A stretch of DNA of 64,000 nt, from the NCBI RefSeq assembly GCF_018128945.1, contig NZ_CP068393.1:930001-994000 (forward strand), read 5' to 3'. Source of the DNA: Aristaeella hokkaidonensis. Lineage in GTDB: Bacteria > Bacillota > Clostridia > Christensenellales > Aristaeellaceae. Every line of letters starts with the position of its first letter. Position 1 is the first letter of the stretch. A program made the position numbers and the translations under genes. Positions 7,920-17,313 of the stretch are shown here, piece by piece. Below the pieces are notes generated by a model. The model was given only the letters and a program-made list of their open reading frames with translations. It had not been told where the DNA came from and searched no databases.

Positions 7920-9527
7920 ATGTTTTTATCTATCCTTCTGTGCATGGGAATTGCTGCCGGATGCCTGCTGGCAGGCAGAATTCTTCTGCATTATTTTCAG
8001 CTGGAAAGCTATCAGTTTCCGGGATATTTCCGTACCGTCAGGCGGAATCTTCTCAAGTCGATGCTGCCGGGAATATGCATGATGATTCTCCTGGCTGTTT
8101 CAATACAACTGATCTCGCTGAATCTGACCGATAGCAGCAGACAATGGTACCTGTATCTGGCAGAGACCATAATTCTGATTGCTGGCGGATACTTTATCGG
8201 AAAAAGCTTCTCAGAGAAAAAGGCTAAGAAAGCATTTGTGATCACACCTCGTGTAAAACGGCTTTATGCAACGTCTTTTATCGTTCTTTCTTTGCTGACC
8301 TTCCTTCTGATGCTCTGGGTGAGAAGCAAGGAAACGAGAGTTGCAAGCGCTCTCATTCTTGTTTTTCCCGCACTGCTTCCGGGGCTGATCGCATTATGCG
8401 GTCTGCTTGCATGGCCGCTGGAAAAGATTATCAGTGAACTTTATTTCAGGGATGCGCAGAGGATCCTGAAAGAGCGTGATGATCTGCTCAGAATCGGTAT
8501 CACAGGGAGCTGGGGAAAAACAAGCGTTAAATTCATCCTTGGAACAATCCTCGGTGAAAAATATCAGACACTGGTGACACCCGCCAGCTATAACACTCCG
8601 ATGGGTGTGACAAAAGTTATACGTTCAAGGCTTGAAGCGGGGCACCGTATTTTTATCGCAGAAATGGGGGCCCGGCATGTAGGCGATATTAAGGAAATGT
8701 GCAGGCTGGTCCATCCACAGATCGGCATCCTGACCTCCGTGGGTCCGCAGCATCTGGATACGTTCAGGACACTGGAAAGAATTACAAAAACAAAATACGA
8801 ACTGATTGATGCACTGCCGGCAGACGGAAAAGCGTTTTTTGCTGATGACGACGGAATATGCAGAAAGCTGTATAATCAGACAGAAAAACGGAAATACATC
8901 TCCGGTCTTGACAGTAATAAAGATGACGTGTGGGCTGAAGAAATAGCCTATTCACCGGAAGGCAGCAGTTTTCTGCTCTGTACAGCGGACCGGAAAATTC
9001 CGTGCTGTACGCAGCTGCTGGGAGAACTGAATATACGGAATATTCTGCTGTGCGCATCTGTTGCGTTGGACCTCGGATTAACAATGGAGCAGATATCCCG
9101 GGGGATCAGGAAAATCAATCCTATTGAACACCGGCTTCAGCTGATCAGGCATCCCGGCGGACTGAATGTCATTGACGATGCCTTCAACAGCAATATACGC
9201 GGAGCCAGGCAGGCTTTTGATGTTCTGAAGCAGTTTCCGAAACAGCGGATTGTTGTTACTCCGGGAATGGTTGAACTTGGAGAACGCGAGAATGAAATGA
9301 ACCGTGAGTTCGGGCAGGCTATGGCTGATTGCTGCGATATTGCAATTCTTGTGGGTAAAAAGCGAAGTGAAGCGATCCGGAACGGACTTCAGGAAAAAGG
9401 ATTTCCGGAGGCAGCTGTCAGAATTGTCTCAAGTCTGACAGAAGCAACGGAAATATTGAAAGAAATATCCGGAGCAGGGGATACGGTTCTGTTTGAGAAT
9501 GATCTCCCTGATAATTATACAGAATGA
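7920..9527 (+). CDS. Membrane-anchored Mur ligase (MurF-like)
   Basis: 535 aa. The first 170 residues form several hydrophobic helices (for example SILLCMGIAAGCLLAG, MLPGICMMILLAVSIQLI, FIVLSLLTFLLMLW), which ordinary cytoplasmic MurF lacks. The remainder is a complete Mur ligase: ATP loop G196-S-W-G-K-T-S202, MGARHVGDIKEMC and TSVGPQHLDTF of the central domain, then the C-terminal INPIEHRLQL and VIDDAFNSNIRGARQAF typical of MurF. It should add D-Ala-D-Ala to UDP-MurNAc-tripeptide or a related substrate. The ddl gene follows directly, consistent with that job. Whether it is the only MurF or a second, membrane-bound version cannot be seen here. Confidence 0.85.
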   Translation: MFLSILLCMGIAAGCLLAGRILLHYFQLESYQFPGYFRTVRRNLLKSMLPGICMMILLAVSIQLISLNLTDSSRQWYLYLAETIILIAGGYFIGKSFSEKKAKKAFVITPRVKRLYATSFIVLSLLTFLLMLWVRSKETRVASALILVFPALLPGLIALCGLLAWPLEKIISELYFRDAQRILKERDDLLRIGITGSWGKTSVKFILGTILGEKYQTLVTPASYNTPMGVTKVIRSRLEAGHRIFIAEMGARHVGDIKEMCRLVHPQIGILTSVGPQHLDTFRTLERITKTKYELIDALPADGKAFFADDDGICRKLYNQTEKRKYISGLDSNKDDVWAEEIAYSPEGSSFLLCTADRKIPCCTQLLGELNIRNILLCASVALDLGLTMEQISRGIRKINPIEHRLQLIRHPGGLNVIDDAFNSNIRGARQAFDVLKQFPKQRIVVTPGMVELGERENEMNREFGQAMADCCDIAILVGKKRSEAIRNGLQEKGFPEAAVRIVSSLTEATEILKEISGAGDTVLFENDLPDNYTE

Positions 9528-9547
9528 AAACTGGGAGGACAAAACAT

Positions 9548-10759
9548 ATGAAAAAGCAGATCGGTGTGATTTTCGGAAGCAGAAGCTGTGAACGTGAGGT
9601 GGCCATTATCAGTGCAGTTCAGCTTATGCGGCATGCCGACAGGGAAAAATATGAAATTATCCCGGTCTACATCAGTGATGACGGAAACTGGTATACAGGT
9701 GATAAACTGACAGATATTCAGGCTTATAAACCTTTTCGCCCTGATCAGAAAGGAATCATCCGGGTTTTTCCCGATCTGTCCTCGGGATCGGGAGCACTGC
9801 TCACTATCAGGAAAAATACAGGATTGTTTGCAAGGGAAAAAACGGAGATCGTTGCGCGTATAGATGCATATATTATTGTAATGCATGGGCTGAACGGAGA
9901 AGACGGCACACTGCAGGGACTGATGGAACTGATCAATGTTCCTTATACTTCCACAGGCGTTGCGGGAAGCGCGCTGGGAATGGACAAGATCATGATGAAG
10001 CAGTTCTTTCAGGGCGCCGGGCTGCCTGTTCTGCCGGGCCTGAGTTTCACACGCAGTGAATTTTCCGGGGAACGTGGAGCTGTTTTGAACAAAGTTGAAG
10101 AGGAGCTCGGCTTTCCGGTTTTTGTGAAACCGGCAAATCTGGGATCAAGTATCGGCGTAAGCAGAGCGGATGATACAGAATCGCTGGCTGACAGCCTTGA
10201 GCTTGCATTTGAGTACGACAGACGGGTACTCGTTGAAAAAGGCCTTGATAAACCCATTGAACTCAACTGCAGTGTAATGGGATATGATGATATTGTAGAG
10301 GCTTCTCCGATAGAAATGCCCCTGAACAATGATGAATTTCTTGATTTCAAGGACAAATATCTTGCATCAGGCGGAAGTAAGGGCATGGCGAGCCTGCACA
10401 GAGTGCTTCCTGCGCCCATCGAGGATGAACTGAAAAATGAAATCCAGGAAATGAGCCGGACCATTTTCCGTATGCTGGATTGCAAAGGTGTGGTACGGAT
10501 CGACTATATGTTTGATAAACACAGCGAGAAACTGTATATAACGGAGATTAATACAATTCCGGGCAGTCTGGCGTTTTATCTGTGGGAAAATGCAGGTATA
10601 CCTTACAGCGCACTGATTGACAGGATGATAAATTTTGCGGAAAAAGCACATGCTGACAAAAACCAATCCAATTATGCCTATTCGAGTGACATTCTGAAAA
10701 ATGTTTCCCTGGGATCTAAAGGCGCCAAAGGATGCAAAGGAATGAAATACTCTAAGTGA
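9548..10759 (+). CDS. ddl: D-alanine--D-alanine ligase family protein
   Basis: 403 aa from the ATG preceded by GGGAGGACAAAACAT; an in-frame ATG 24 bases earlier overlaps murF and has no ribosome site. ATP-grasp ligase with N-terminal GVIFGSRSCEREVAIISA, HGLNGEDGTLQG, the ATP-site KPANLGSSIGVSRA and the metal-binding end ITEINTIPGSLAFYLWENAG. The substrate-loop region reads FKDKYLASGGSKGMASLHR, longer and different from common Ddl; D-Ala is the likely second substrate but D-Ser or another amino acid is not excluded. The protein ends in an odd tail (GSKGAKGCKGMKYSK) beyond the normal fold. Its pairing with a MurF-like ligase supports a wall-precursor role. Confidence 0.88.
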   Translation: MKKQIGVIFGSRSCEREVAIISAVQLMRHADREKYEIIPVYISDDGNWYTGDKLTDIQAYKPFRPDQKGIIRVFPDLSSGSGALLTIRKNTGLFAREKTEIVARIDAYIIVMHGLNGEDGTLQGLMELINVPYTSTGVAGSALGMDKIMMKQFFQGAGLPVLPGLSFTRSEFSGERGAVLNKVEEELGFPVFVKPANLGSSIGVSRADDTESLADSLELAFEYDRRVLVEKGLDKPIELNCSVMGYDDIVEASPIEMPLNNDEFLDFKDKYLASGGSKGMASLHRVLPAPIEDELKNEIQEMSRTIFRMLDCKGVVRIDYMFDKHSEKLYITEINTIPGSLAFYLWENAGIPYSALIDRMINFAEKAHADKNQSNYAYSSDILKNVSLGSKGAKGCKGMKYSK

Positions 10760-10771
10760 CGAAGGGATGTC

Positions 10772-12661
10772 ATGTCAAAGATGCTGGAAAAAATAAAATC
10801 TCCGCGCGATCTGGATGGAATGAGCTATGAACAGCTGGAACAGCTTGCTGGGGAGATCCGGAAATCACTGATTTCCACTGTTTCCTCCAACGGCGGTCAT
10901 CTGGCGTCCAATCTCGGTGTGGTAGAGCTTACGCTGGCGCTGCACCGTGTGTTTCATATGCCTGAAGATAAAGTTGTTTTTGACGTGGGACACCAGAGCT
11001 ACATACACAAGATAATCACAGGCCGGTATGACCGGTTTTCAACACTTCGTTCTTACGGAGGATTGTCAGGATTCCCCAAAAGATGTGAAAGTCCGTATGA
11101 TTGTTTTGAAACAGGACACGCAAGCACGGCCATTTCTGCCGCACTTGGTATGGCGAGAGCGAGGGATTATCAGAACGAGCATTATGATGTGATTGCTGTT
11201 GTAGGTGACGGAGCGCTTACAGGCGGCATGTGCTACGAAGCGCTGAATGATGCCGGAAACAGCAAAACGAATATGATTGTTGTGCTGAATGATAATGAAA
11301 TGAGCATCGCACCTAACGTCGGCGCACTTTCTCAGTACCTTACGCGCCTCCGGATCAGTGCGGGCTGGCAAAGCGCCAAACAGCATGTACGGCACCTTAA
11401 TCAGATTCCTGTTATCGGTAAACCGCTGTACAGGGTTATTCACGGCATTAAGAAAGTGCTCCGTTCACTGGTTGTCAGAGACAATGAAACCGGATTTTTT
11501 GAGGCGCTCGGGTTTGAGTATTACGGTCCGATCAACGGACACGATATAGAAGAAATGGAGAAGGCTTTCCGGCAGGCCAGATACAGAAAAGGCCCCTGTG
11601 TTATACAGGTCCTGACAAAAAAAGGGTATGGATACGATAAGGCAGAAGAGCGTCCGGAGGCTTTTCACGGCACTCCGCCGTTCTATGTTGAAACCGGGTA
11701 TCGGATAGATAAGCCGCAGTCTCCGTCCTGGGGACATATCATGGCGGATACATTGGCTGACCTGTCTGAAAATGATAAGAGAATTGTTGCCATCACCGCA
11801 GCCATGAAGCTCGGTACGGGCCTTGATCATTTTGCGGAACGTTTCCCTGACCGCCTCATTGATGTGGGAATTGCAGAGGAACATGCGGCGACAATGGCAG
11901 CCGGTCTGGCAGCAGGCGGTATGAGACCGTATGTTGCGGTTTATGCAAGCTTTTTCCAGCGGTGCTACGATCAGATGATTCATGATGTATGTATGCAGAA
12001 TCTGCCTGTGGTATTCCTGTTGGACAGAAGCGGTATCGGCGGGGAAGACGGGCAGACACATCACGGTTTGTTTGATTTTTCCATGACGATACCGGTTCCC
12101 GGCATGACAGTTCTGGCTCCGTCATCTTCACAGGAACTGATCAGTATGCTGCGGTGGAGCATCGGGCAGAACGGTCCATGTGTTATTCGTTATCCGAAAT
12201 CGATCAAACCGGTTCAGCAACAGAAAACAGACCGCCCCTTTGAAGCCGGAAAATGGCTGGAACTGAAGGCGGGCATGGATGTGATCCTGCTGGCGGTTGG
12301 ATCCATGGTTCCGAAGGCAATGGATACTGCATGCATCCTTGAACAGCATGGAATCAGCACCTGCGTTATGAACTGTTCAACTGTGAAACCTCTGGACGAA
12401 GAATATCTTGCTTCCATGCCTCAGAATGTGCAGGTGTATACCATGGAAGAACACATGCTGGCAGGAGGATTCGGAGAATATGTAAGCAGATACTGTCTGG
12501 ACATGGGTTACAATGTTCCCGCTTTCTGTTATGCAGTCAGGGACTGCTATATTCAGCATGGAGATCATGAGAGACTGATCAGGGATGCAAAACTGGATGC
12601 GGAATCACTTGCGGAAGACATATACCGCAAAATGAAGGGAGAAAACGCCGGTGGCCGATAA
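10772..12661 (+). CDS. dxs: 1-deoxy-D-xylulose-5-phosphate synthase
   Basis: 629 aa, full length. It condenses pyruvate and glyceraldehyde 3-phosphate to DXP, the entry to the MEP isoprenoid pathway and to thiamine and pyridoxal synthesis. Visible marks are FDVGHQSYIHKIITGR, the TPP/Mg-binding GDGALTGGMCYEALNDAG, NDNEMSIAPNVGALS, the transketolase pyrimidine-domain DVGIAEEHAATMAAGLA, and DRSGIGGEDGQTHHGLFD. The start ATG has AAGGGATGTC upstream, 12 bases after ddl. It overlaps tlyA by 11 bases. The later pathway enzymes IspD and IspF are encoded as one protein at 30473-31645. Confidence 0.97.
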   Translation: MSKMLEKIKSPRDLDGMSYEQLEQLAGEIRKSLISTVSSNGGHLASNLGVVELTLALHRVFHMPEDKVVFDVGHQSYIHKIITGRYDRFSTLRSYGGLSGFPKRCESPYDCFETGHASTAISAALGMARARDYQNEHYDVIAVVGDGALTGGMCYEALNDAGNSKTNMIVVLNDNEMSIAPNVGALSQYLTRLRISAGWQSAKQHVRHLNQIPVIGKPLYRVIHGIKKVLRSLVVRDNETGFFEALGFEYYGPINGHDIEEMEKAFRQARYRKGPCVIQVLTKKGYGYDKAEERPEAFHGTPPFYVETGYRIDKPQSPSWGHIMADTLADLSENDKRIVAITAAMKLGTGLDHFAERFPDRLIDVGIAEEHAATMAAGLAAGGMRPYVAVYASFFQRCYDQMIHDVCMQNLPVVFLLDRSGIGGEDGQTHHGLFDFSMTIPVPGMTVLAPSSSQELISMLRWSIGQNGPCVIRYPKSIKPVQQQKTDRPFEAGKWLELKAGMDVILLAVGSMVPKAMDTACILEQHGISTCVMNCSTVKPLDEEYLASMPQNVQVYTMEEHMLAGGFGEYVSRYCLDMGYNVPAFCYAVRDCYIQHGDHERLIRDAKLDAESLAEDIYRKMKGENAGGR

Positions 12662-13466
12662 AATCAGAGCGGATATAGCGCTGGTACAGCAGCATCTGTG
12701 TGAAAGCAGGGAACGGGCACAGGCCGCAATCATGGAGGGCCGCGTTTTTGTCGGGGAAAGAAGAATCAACAAGGCATCCGAAAGCATTGGAAGCCAGGAA
12801 ATTCTTTCTCTGAAATCTTCTGAAAACGAATATGTCAGCAGGGGCGCACTGAAACTGGAGAAGGCTGTGCGTGTGTTTGACGCAGACCTGAAAGACCGGG
12901 TGATTATGGACATCGGATCGAGTACAGGAGGCTTTACCGATGTCTGTCTTCGGAACGGCGCAAGGATTGTTTATTCAATTGACGTAGGATACGGGCAGCT
13001 TGACTGGAAACTGCGTAATGACCCGCGGGTCACCGTAATGGAAAGAACAAATGCAAGGTTTCTGGAAAGCGGCATGTTTTCGGATAAACCCGAGATAACA
13101 GTGATGGATGTCAGCTTTATCTCAATCCGTCTGATCCTGCCGGCAGCTGCAGAAATCATGGGAGATCAGGGTGTATTTTATACGCTGATCAAACCCCAGT
13201 TTGAAGCAGGCAGGGAGAATGTGGGTAAAAACGGAGTGGTACGCGATCCTGAGATACACAGGAGTGTTATTTCTAATATAGTTGCTTTTACTGAACAGAT
13301 GGGATGGTGCACGGTTAACCTGGATTATTCACCCATTACCGGGCCGAAAGGCAATATAGAATTCCTGGCTGAGATCAGAAAACAGGACGGAAACAGAATG
13401 AGTATCACTTCTGATAAAATCCATGCTGTTGTGAACGAGGCTCACGAAAGCATGATCCATTCATAA
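12651..13466 (+). CDS. TlyA-family rRNA 2'-O-methyltransferase
   Basis: 271 aa. It starts at a GTG inside the end of dxs. An N-terminal S4 RNA-binding domain (RADIALVQQHLCESRERAQA, then GRVFVGERRINKASE) is followed by an FtsJ-type methyltransferase with SAM-binding MDIGSSTGGFTDVCL, DVGYGQLDWKLRNDPRV, MDVSFISIRLILPA and LIKPQFEAGRENVGK. Relatives methylate ribose in 16S and 23S rRNA and influence capreomycin sensitivity; some older members were annotated as hemolysins. The order dxs-tlyA-nadK-argR-recN is conserved in Firmicutes. The stop overlaps the opposing pseudouridine synthase gene by six bases. Confidence 0.93.
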   Translation: MADKIRADIALVQQHLCESRERAQAAIMEGRVFVGERRINKASESIGSQEILSLKSSENEYVSRGALKLEKAVRVFDADLKDRVIMDIGSSTGGFTDVCLRNGARIVYSIDVGYGQLDWKLRNDPRVTVMERTNARFLESGMFSDKPEITVMDVSFISIRLILPAAAEIMGDQGVFYTLIKPQFEAGRENVGKNGVVRDPEIHRSVISNIVAFTEQMGWCTVNLDYSPITGPKGNIEFLAEIRKQDGNRMSITSDKIHAVVNEAHESMIHS

Positions 13467-14111
13467 AGCAGACAAATCAAAAAGCATCCAGGGGAACGCT
13501 TCGTCAGGAAGAGAGGAAACAGCCACCTGCTTCTCTGTATTCCGCGGATGCGGAAAAGACAGGCTGTATGCCCATAATGCCGGTGAGGATGCTTTGATAC
13601 GGCTGCCGTACTTCCGGTCCCCCACGAGCGGGAAGCCGCGGGAGGCAAACTGTACACGGATCTGATGAGTGCGTCCTGTGTGCAGCGATACACGTACAAG
13701 GGTCAGAGGCTGATCATTGAAGACAGCTGTACCGATAATATGCCAGTCACAAAGAGCTTCTTTCACACCTTTTCTTTTTTGCTTGACAACATAGGTTTTA
13801 TTGGATCTTTTATCGTGATAGAGATAATCCCGGAAAGATCCGTTTTGTTCTACCGGCTTTCCGGATATCACCGCAAGGTATTCTTTCCCCACTTGTCCTT
13901 CCTGGAAAAGCTTCTGAAGCCCTGTACATGCATAAGCGGAAGCAGCAAGCACACATACGCCTCCGGTGCCCTGGTCGAGGCGGTGAACAGGAAAAAATCT
14001 GCAGCCCAGCTGCTCCTGAAGCATATCGGGCAGTCCTGGAGATTCGGACAGCGTACCGACGGGTTTGCTGCAGACTAAAAATTCTTTGTCAGTATACAGA
14101 ACCGGAATCAT
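13461..14111 (-). CDS. RluA-family pseudouridine synthase
   Basis: 216 aa, shorter than typical RluD because no S4 domain precedes the catalytic part. The catalytic motif is VHRLDQGTGGVCVLA, with the essential Asp in HRLDQ; later come KEYLAVISG, SLHTGRTHQIRVQFAS and PLVGDRKYG, all diagnostic for the RluA class. It converts uridine to pseudouridine in rRNA or tRNA; the target position is not deducible. It is inserted in the opposite orientation between tlyA and nadK, which are normally adjacent, so it is probably a local insertion into a conserved operon. Upstream AAAGGGATGTACA provides the ribosome site. Confidence 0.9.
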   Translation of the reverse strand: MIPVLYTDKEFLVCSKPVGTLSESPGLPDMLQEQLGCRFFPVHRLDQGTGGVCVLAASAYACTGLQKLFQEGQVGKEYLAVISGKPVEQNGSFRDYLYHDKRSNKTYVVKQKRKGVKEALCDWHIIGTAVFNDQPLTLVRVSLHTGRTHQIRVQFASRGFPLVGDRKYGSRIKASSPALWAYSLSFPHPRNTEKQVAVSSLPDEAFPWMLFDLSAL

Positions 14112-14174
14112 TCATTGTACATCCCTTTCTGCATTTTGCATATATTCATCAATATACAAAAAAAACCGTATCTC

Positions 14175-14203
14175 TTGAGTATATATACAGGTTGTGATAC
14201 TAT
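14175..14203 (+). promoter_or_regulatory. Candidate promoter for nadK-argR-recN
   Basis: TTGAGT (14175-14180), 17 bases, TACTAT (14198-14203). A promoter is needed here because the opposing rlu gene interrupts the dxs-tlyA transcript. The -10 is only moderately good. Confidence 0.5.
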
Positions 14204-14234
14204 TTTGTCAAATCCTGCGGGAGGAAAGAAGCAA

Positions 14235-15047
14235 ATGCTGAAAGCAGCCGGACTGATTCTGAATGTGGAAAACCAGGATGCGGTGAAATATGCTGAGAAA
14301 GCTTCCGCTTTTTTTCATCGTCATCATATTCTGACGTTTAATCCTCAGACGGAAGAGTGTCAGATTAAACCGGATCTGATCGTTACCTTTGGCGGCGACG
14401 GTACGCTGCTGATCGGAGCAAGGTATGCCATGGAATATGATATTCCTTTACTTGGCATTAATCTCGGGACAGTCGGCTTTCTTACCGAAGAAGATCCGAA
14501 ACACCTGGAGGAAGCGCTTACCGCCATTATCAACGGCCAGTACCATGTGGAATACAGAAGCCTTCTGCATGTTGTCAATAACCGAACAGGCGACGAATAT
14601 TATGCCTTGAATGACGCGGTGATTACACGCGGCGGATACGCAAGACTGATACGTGTTGATGTAACGGTGGACAGAAAAGAATACTGCACGTTTACTGCAG
14701 ACGGAATTATCGTGGCAACACCGACAGGATCAACCGGATATTCACTATCGGCGGGTGGACCGATTGTTGAACCGGGAATGAACTGTATGATTATTACGCC
14801 TGTATGTCCGCACAGTATGCAGCACTGCCCCTGTATTGTTTCGGAAAAAGCAGATATCCGGCTTTTGCTGAAACCGGAAAGGGAACAAACCGCAGAACTT
14901 CAGATCGACGGGCAGAACATGGGAAGTCTAAGCGCTGGAGATACAGTACATGTCACCGGTACTGACCGGAAAATCAGCCTGATTCGTCTGCATCCATATG
15001 ATTTTTTCGGACTGACACGCAGAAAACTCAGTGAATGGGGTTCATAA
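14235..15047 (+). CDS. nadK: NAD(+) kinase
   Basis: 270 aa from the ATG after GGGAGGAAAGAAGCAA; the open frame extends 40 codons upstream through the promoter region and is not used. The signature TFGGDGTLLIGAR, LLGINLGTVGFLTE, the NE/D-type ALNDAVITRGG and the TPTGSTGYSLSAGGPIVEP motif identify a polyphosphate/ATP-NAD kinase. It produces NADP from NAD and ATP in the cytosol. argR follows 27 bases later. Confidence 0.96.
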   Translation: MLKAAGLILNVENQDAVKYAEKASAFFHRHHILTFNPQTEECQIKPDLIVTFGGDGTLLIGARYAMEYDIPLLGINLGTVGFLTEEDPKHLEEALTAIINGQYHVEYRSLLHVVNNRTGDEYYALNDAVITRGGYARLIRVDVTVDRKEYCTFTADGIIVATPTGSTGYSLSAGGPIVEPGMNCMIITPVCPHSMQHCPCIVSEKADIRLLLKPEREQTAELQIDGQNMGSLSAGDTVHVTGTDRKISLIRLHPYDFFGLTRRKLSEWGS

Positions 15048-15074
15048 TAAAAAAGAACAGAGAGGAACGCCGGC

Positions 15075-15530
15075 ATGAAATCCAGTCGACAGGATGAAAT
15101 TTTACGGATTATCAGGGAAAGAGACGTGGAAACGCAGGAGGAACTTGCATCAGAGCTTCGGAAAACAGGATATAAAGTTACGCAGGCTACTGTTTCCAGG
15201 GATATCAGGGAGCTGAAACTGATCAAGGTGGCTGCGAATGGCGGCGGTTTCAAATATGCCAAACCGGAGAGACACGAAACCGCAGTCAGCGACAGACTGA
15301 CCAGAATCCTGAATGATTCCCTGGTAAATGTTGATTTTTCCGGAAATATGATTGTTGTCAAGACACTCAGCGGATCTGCCAATGTGGCAGCAGAAGCACT
15401 GGACAATCTCGGATGGGAAGAAATACTTGGCACAATTGCCGGAGATAATACAATTTTTATTGTAGCCAGAGACGCTGCGGATACAGCTGAGATCACGAAC
15501 AGAATCCGTAAACTGACTGATCACAGATAA
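15075..15530 (+). CDS. argR: Arginine repressor ArgR/AhrC
   Basis: 151 aa, normal length. The N-terminal winged helix (RQDEILRIIRERDVETQEEL, then TQATVSRDIRELKLIKV) contains the typical TVSRDI recognition segment. The C-terminal hexamerisation and arginine-binding domain shows VVKTLSGSANVAAEALDNL and the GTIAGDNTIFIVARD motif that contains the arginine-contacting Asp. In Firmicutes it controls arginine synthesis and breakdown. No arginine genes are in this window; its place before recN is the standard one. Confidence 0.96.
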   Translation: MKSSRQDEILRIIRERDVETQEELASELRKTGYKVTQATVSRDIRELKLIKVAANGGGFKYAKPERHETAVSDRLTRILNDSLVNVDFSGNMIVVKTLSGSANVAAEALDNLGWEEILGTIAGDNTIFIVARDAADTAEITNRIRKLTDHR

Positions 15531-15543
15531 ACGGGAGCTGTAT

Positions 15544-17265
15544 ATGTTAAAATCCTTAAAGATTCATCAAATTGCTCTTATCGATGATGTTGCGATTCAA
15601 TTTCATGAAGGCATGCAGGCTCTGACTGGAGAGACGGGTGCCGGAAAAAGCATTGTTGTCGATGCGGTAACGCTTATCCTCGGAGGAAGAGCAGACAGGG
15701 ACCTGATCCGTACCGGATGCGAAAAGGCGTCTGTAGAGGCTGAGTTTTCAGTCCGGGAAAACAGAAACGTTCAGGCATTCATGGACCAGGAAGGCATTGA
15801 ATATGACGGTGAAAATATAACAATATACAGGGAAATATCCACCGGCGGTAAAAACATATGCCGGGTCTGCGGCGTGATGATTCCGGTTGCGAGACTCAGG
15901 GATCTGGCCGGCTGGCTGCTTGATCTTCATGGACAGAATGATCACAGATTCCTTACAGATCCGGATATGCATCTGGAGTTCCTCGATCAGACCGGTGATG
16001 AAAAACACAGACTACTTCTGGACAAAGTTGGCGAAAGCTGTGAAGCTTTCCTGAATAATCACAGAGCATACGCACGTCTGGTTAAAAAAAATGAAAACAG
16101 AGAGTCTAAGCTCAATTCACTTGAACATGATCTTGAAGAACTGCGGAAGGCGCATATCCGGAACGGAGAAGCAGAGCAACTCCTGGAGGAAAGGAAAAAA
16201 GCCGAAGAAATTCTGAAAAAATCAGAAATGCTTAAAGAAATAAGGGAACATCTGTCCGGGAATGAAGACGGGTTTTCTGCACTCTCAGAGATTAAAGCAG
16301 CCTCAGCTCTGATGAAGTCTCTTTCGGAAAAAAGTATTGAGATCAAAGAAATCAGTGACAGGAGTGAATCTTTGTTCTTTGAACTGGAAGAAATAGCTTA
16401 TCAGATCAGCCAGATGTCAGACCGGCTTGGATTCAATCCGGAAGATGTCGAGCGGATAGATCAAAGGCTTGACCTGATTCATCGTCTGGAACGTAAATAC
16501 GGAATAACATCATCGGAAATACAGGATTATACCGCAGGACTGGAAGAAGAATACAAAACTCTGGTTAATCTGGAAGATGAAGTTAACAGGATGTCTTCTG
16601 AACATAAAAAAACGCTGAGCCTCTACAGAGGTGCGGCTAAAGAACTGACAGAGTCCAGAAAAAAACTTGCATCTGCTTTTGAAAAAAAGATGATGAAGGA
16701 ACTCGGTGACCTGGGAATGGGGAACACTGTTTTCAGTGTTGCGTTTAAGCCCAATGAAACCGGAAAGCCCATTATGCCGTCTGAACATGGAGATGACAGA
16801 ATCGAATTCATGATCAGCCCGAATCCGGGAGAACCCTTAAAACCGTTGGCGAAAATAGCTTCAGGCGGTGAACTGAGCAGAATCATGCTGGTGGTCAAAA
16901 CAATGGAAACTTCACATTCCGGAGTGGAGTCCATGGTCTTTGATGAAATCGATACAGGCATAAGCGGGCGTATGGCCCAGGTTGTAGCTGAAAAAATGAT
17001 GTCCATCTCCTGTGAAAAACAGGTAATCTGTGTTACTCATCTTCCGCAGATTGCGGCAGCATCAGATTATCATTACCTGGTACAGAAAACTGTTTCAGGC
17101 AACAGAACGCATACTTCTGTCACGGAACTCGGGCGGAAGGATAGAATCGCTGAGGTAGGAAGAATGATCAGCGGTGCAGACGGCATTACAGTTGAATCCA
17201 ACGCATATGCAGAGCGACTGATATCTGCAGCAGATTCAATAAAGCATCAAAGGAAGAAAATGTAA
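15544..17265 (+). CDS. recN: DNA repair ATPase RecN
   Basis: 573 aa SMC-like protein for double-strand-break repair. The Walker A GETGAGKS spans residues 29-36. A long charged coiled-coil region runs over about 160-370. The ABC signature LASGGELSRIMLV-type sequence (here IASGGELSRIML), Walker B MVFDEIDTGISG and the H-loop ICVTHLPQIAA follow near 440-500. It ends without an obvious terminator; ppdK with its own promoter starts 150 bases on. In spore-forming Clostridia spoIVB and spo0A usually come next; they are not here. Confidence 0.97.
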   Translation: MLKSLKIHQIALIDDVAIQFHEGMQALTGETGAGKSIVVDAVTLILGGRADRDLIRTGCEKASVEAEFSVRENRNVQAFMDQEGIEYDGENITIYREISTGGKNICRVCGVMIPVARLRDLAGWLLDLHGQNDHRFLTDPDMHLEFLDQTGDEKHRLLLDKVGESCEAFLNNHRAYARLVKKNENRESKLNSLEHDLEELRKAHIRNGEAEQLLEERKKAEEILKKSEMLKEIREHLSGNEDGFSALSEIKAASALMKSLSEKSIEIKEISDRSESLFFELEEIAYQISQMSDRLGFNPEDVERIDQRLDLIHRLERKYGITSSEIQDYTAGLEEEYKTLVNLEDEVNRMSSEHKKTLSLYRGAAKELTESRKKLASAFEKKMMKELGDLGMGNTVFSVAFKPNETGKPIMPSEHGDDRIEFMISPNPGEPLKPLAKIASGGELSRIMLVVKTMETSHSGVESMVFDEIDTGISGRMAQVVAEKMMSISCEKQVICVTHLPQIAAASDYHYLVQKTVSGNRTHTSVTELGRKDRIAEVGRMISGADGITVESNAYAERLISAADSIKHQRKKM

Positions 17266-17313
17266 AAACCCGCGGCAAAACGACAGAAACAAGTGCCGGA
17301 TAAAAGAAAATAC

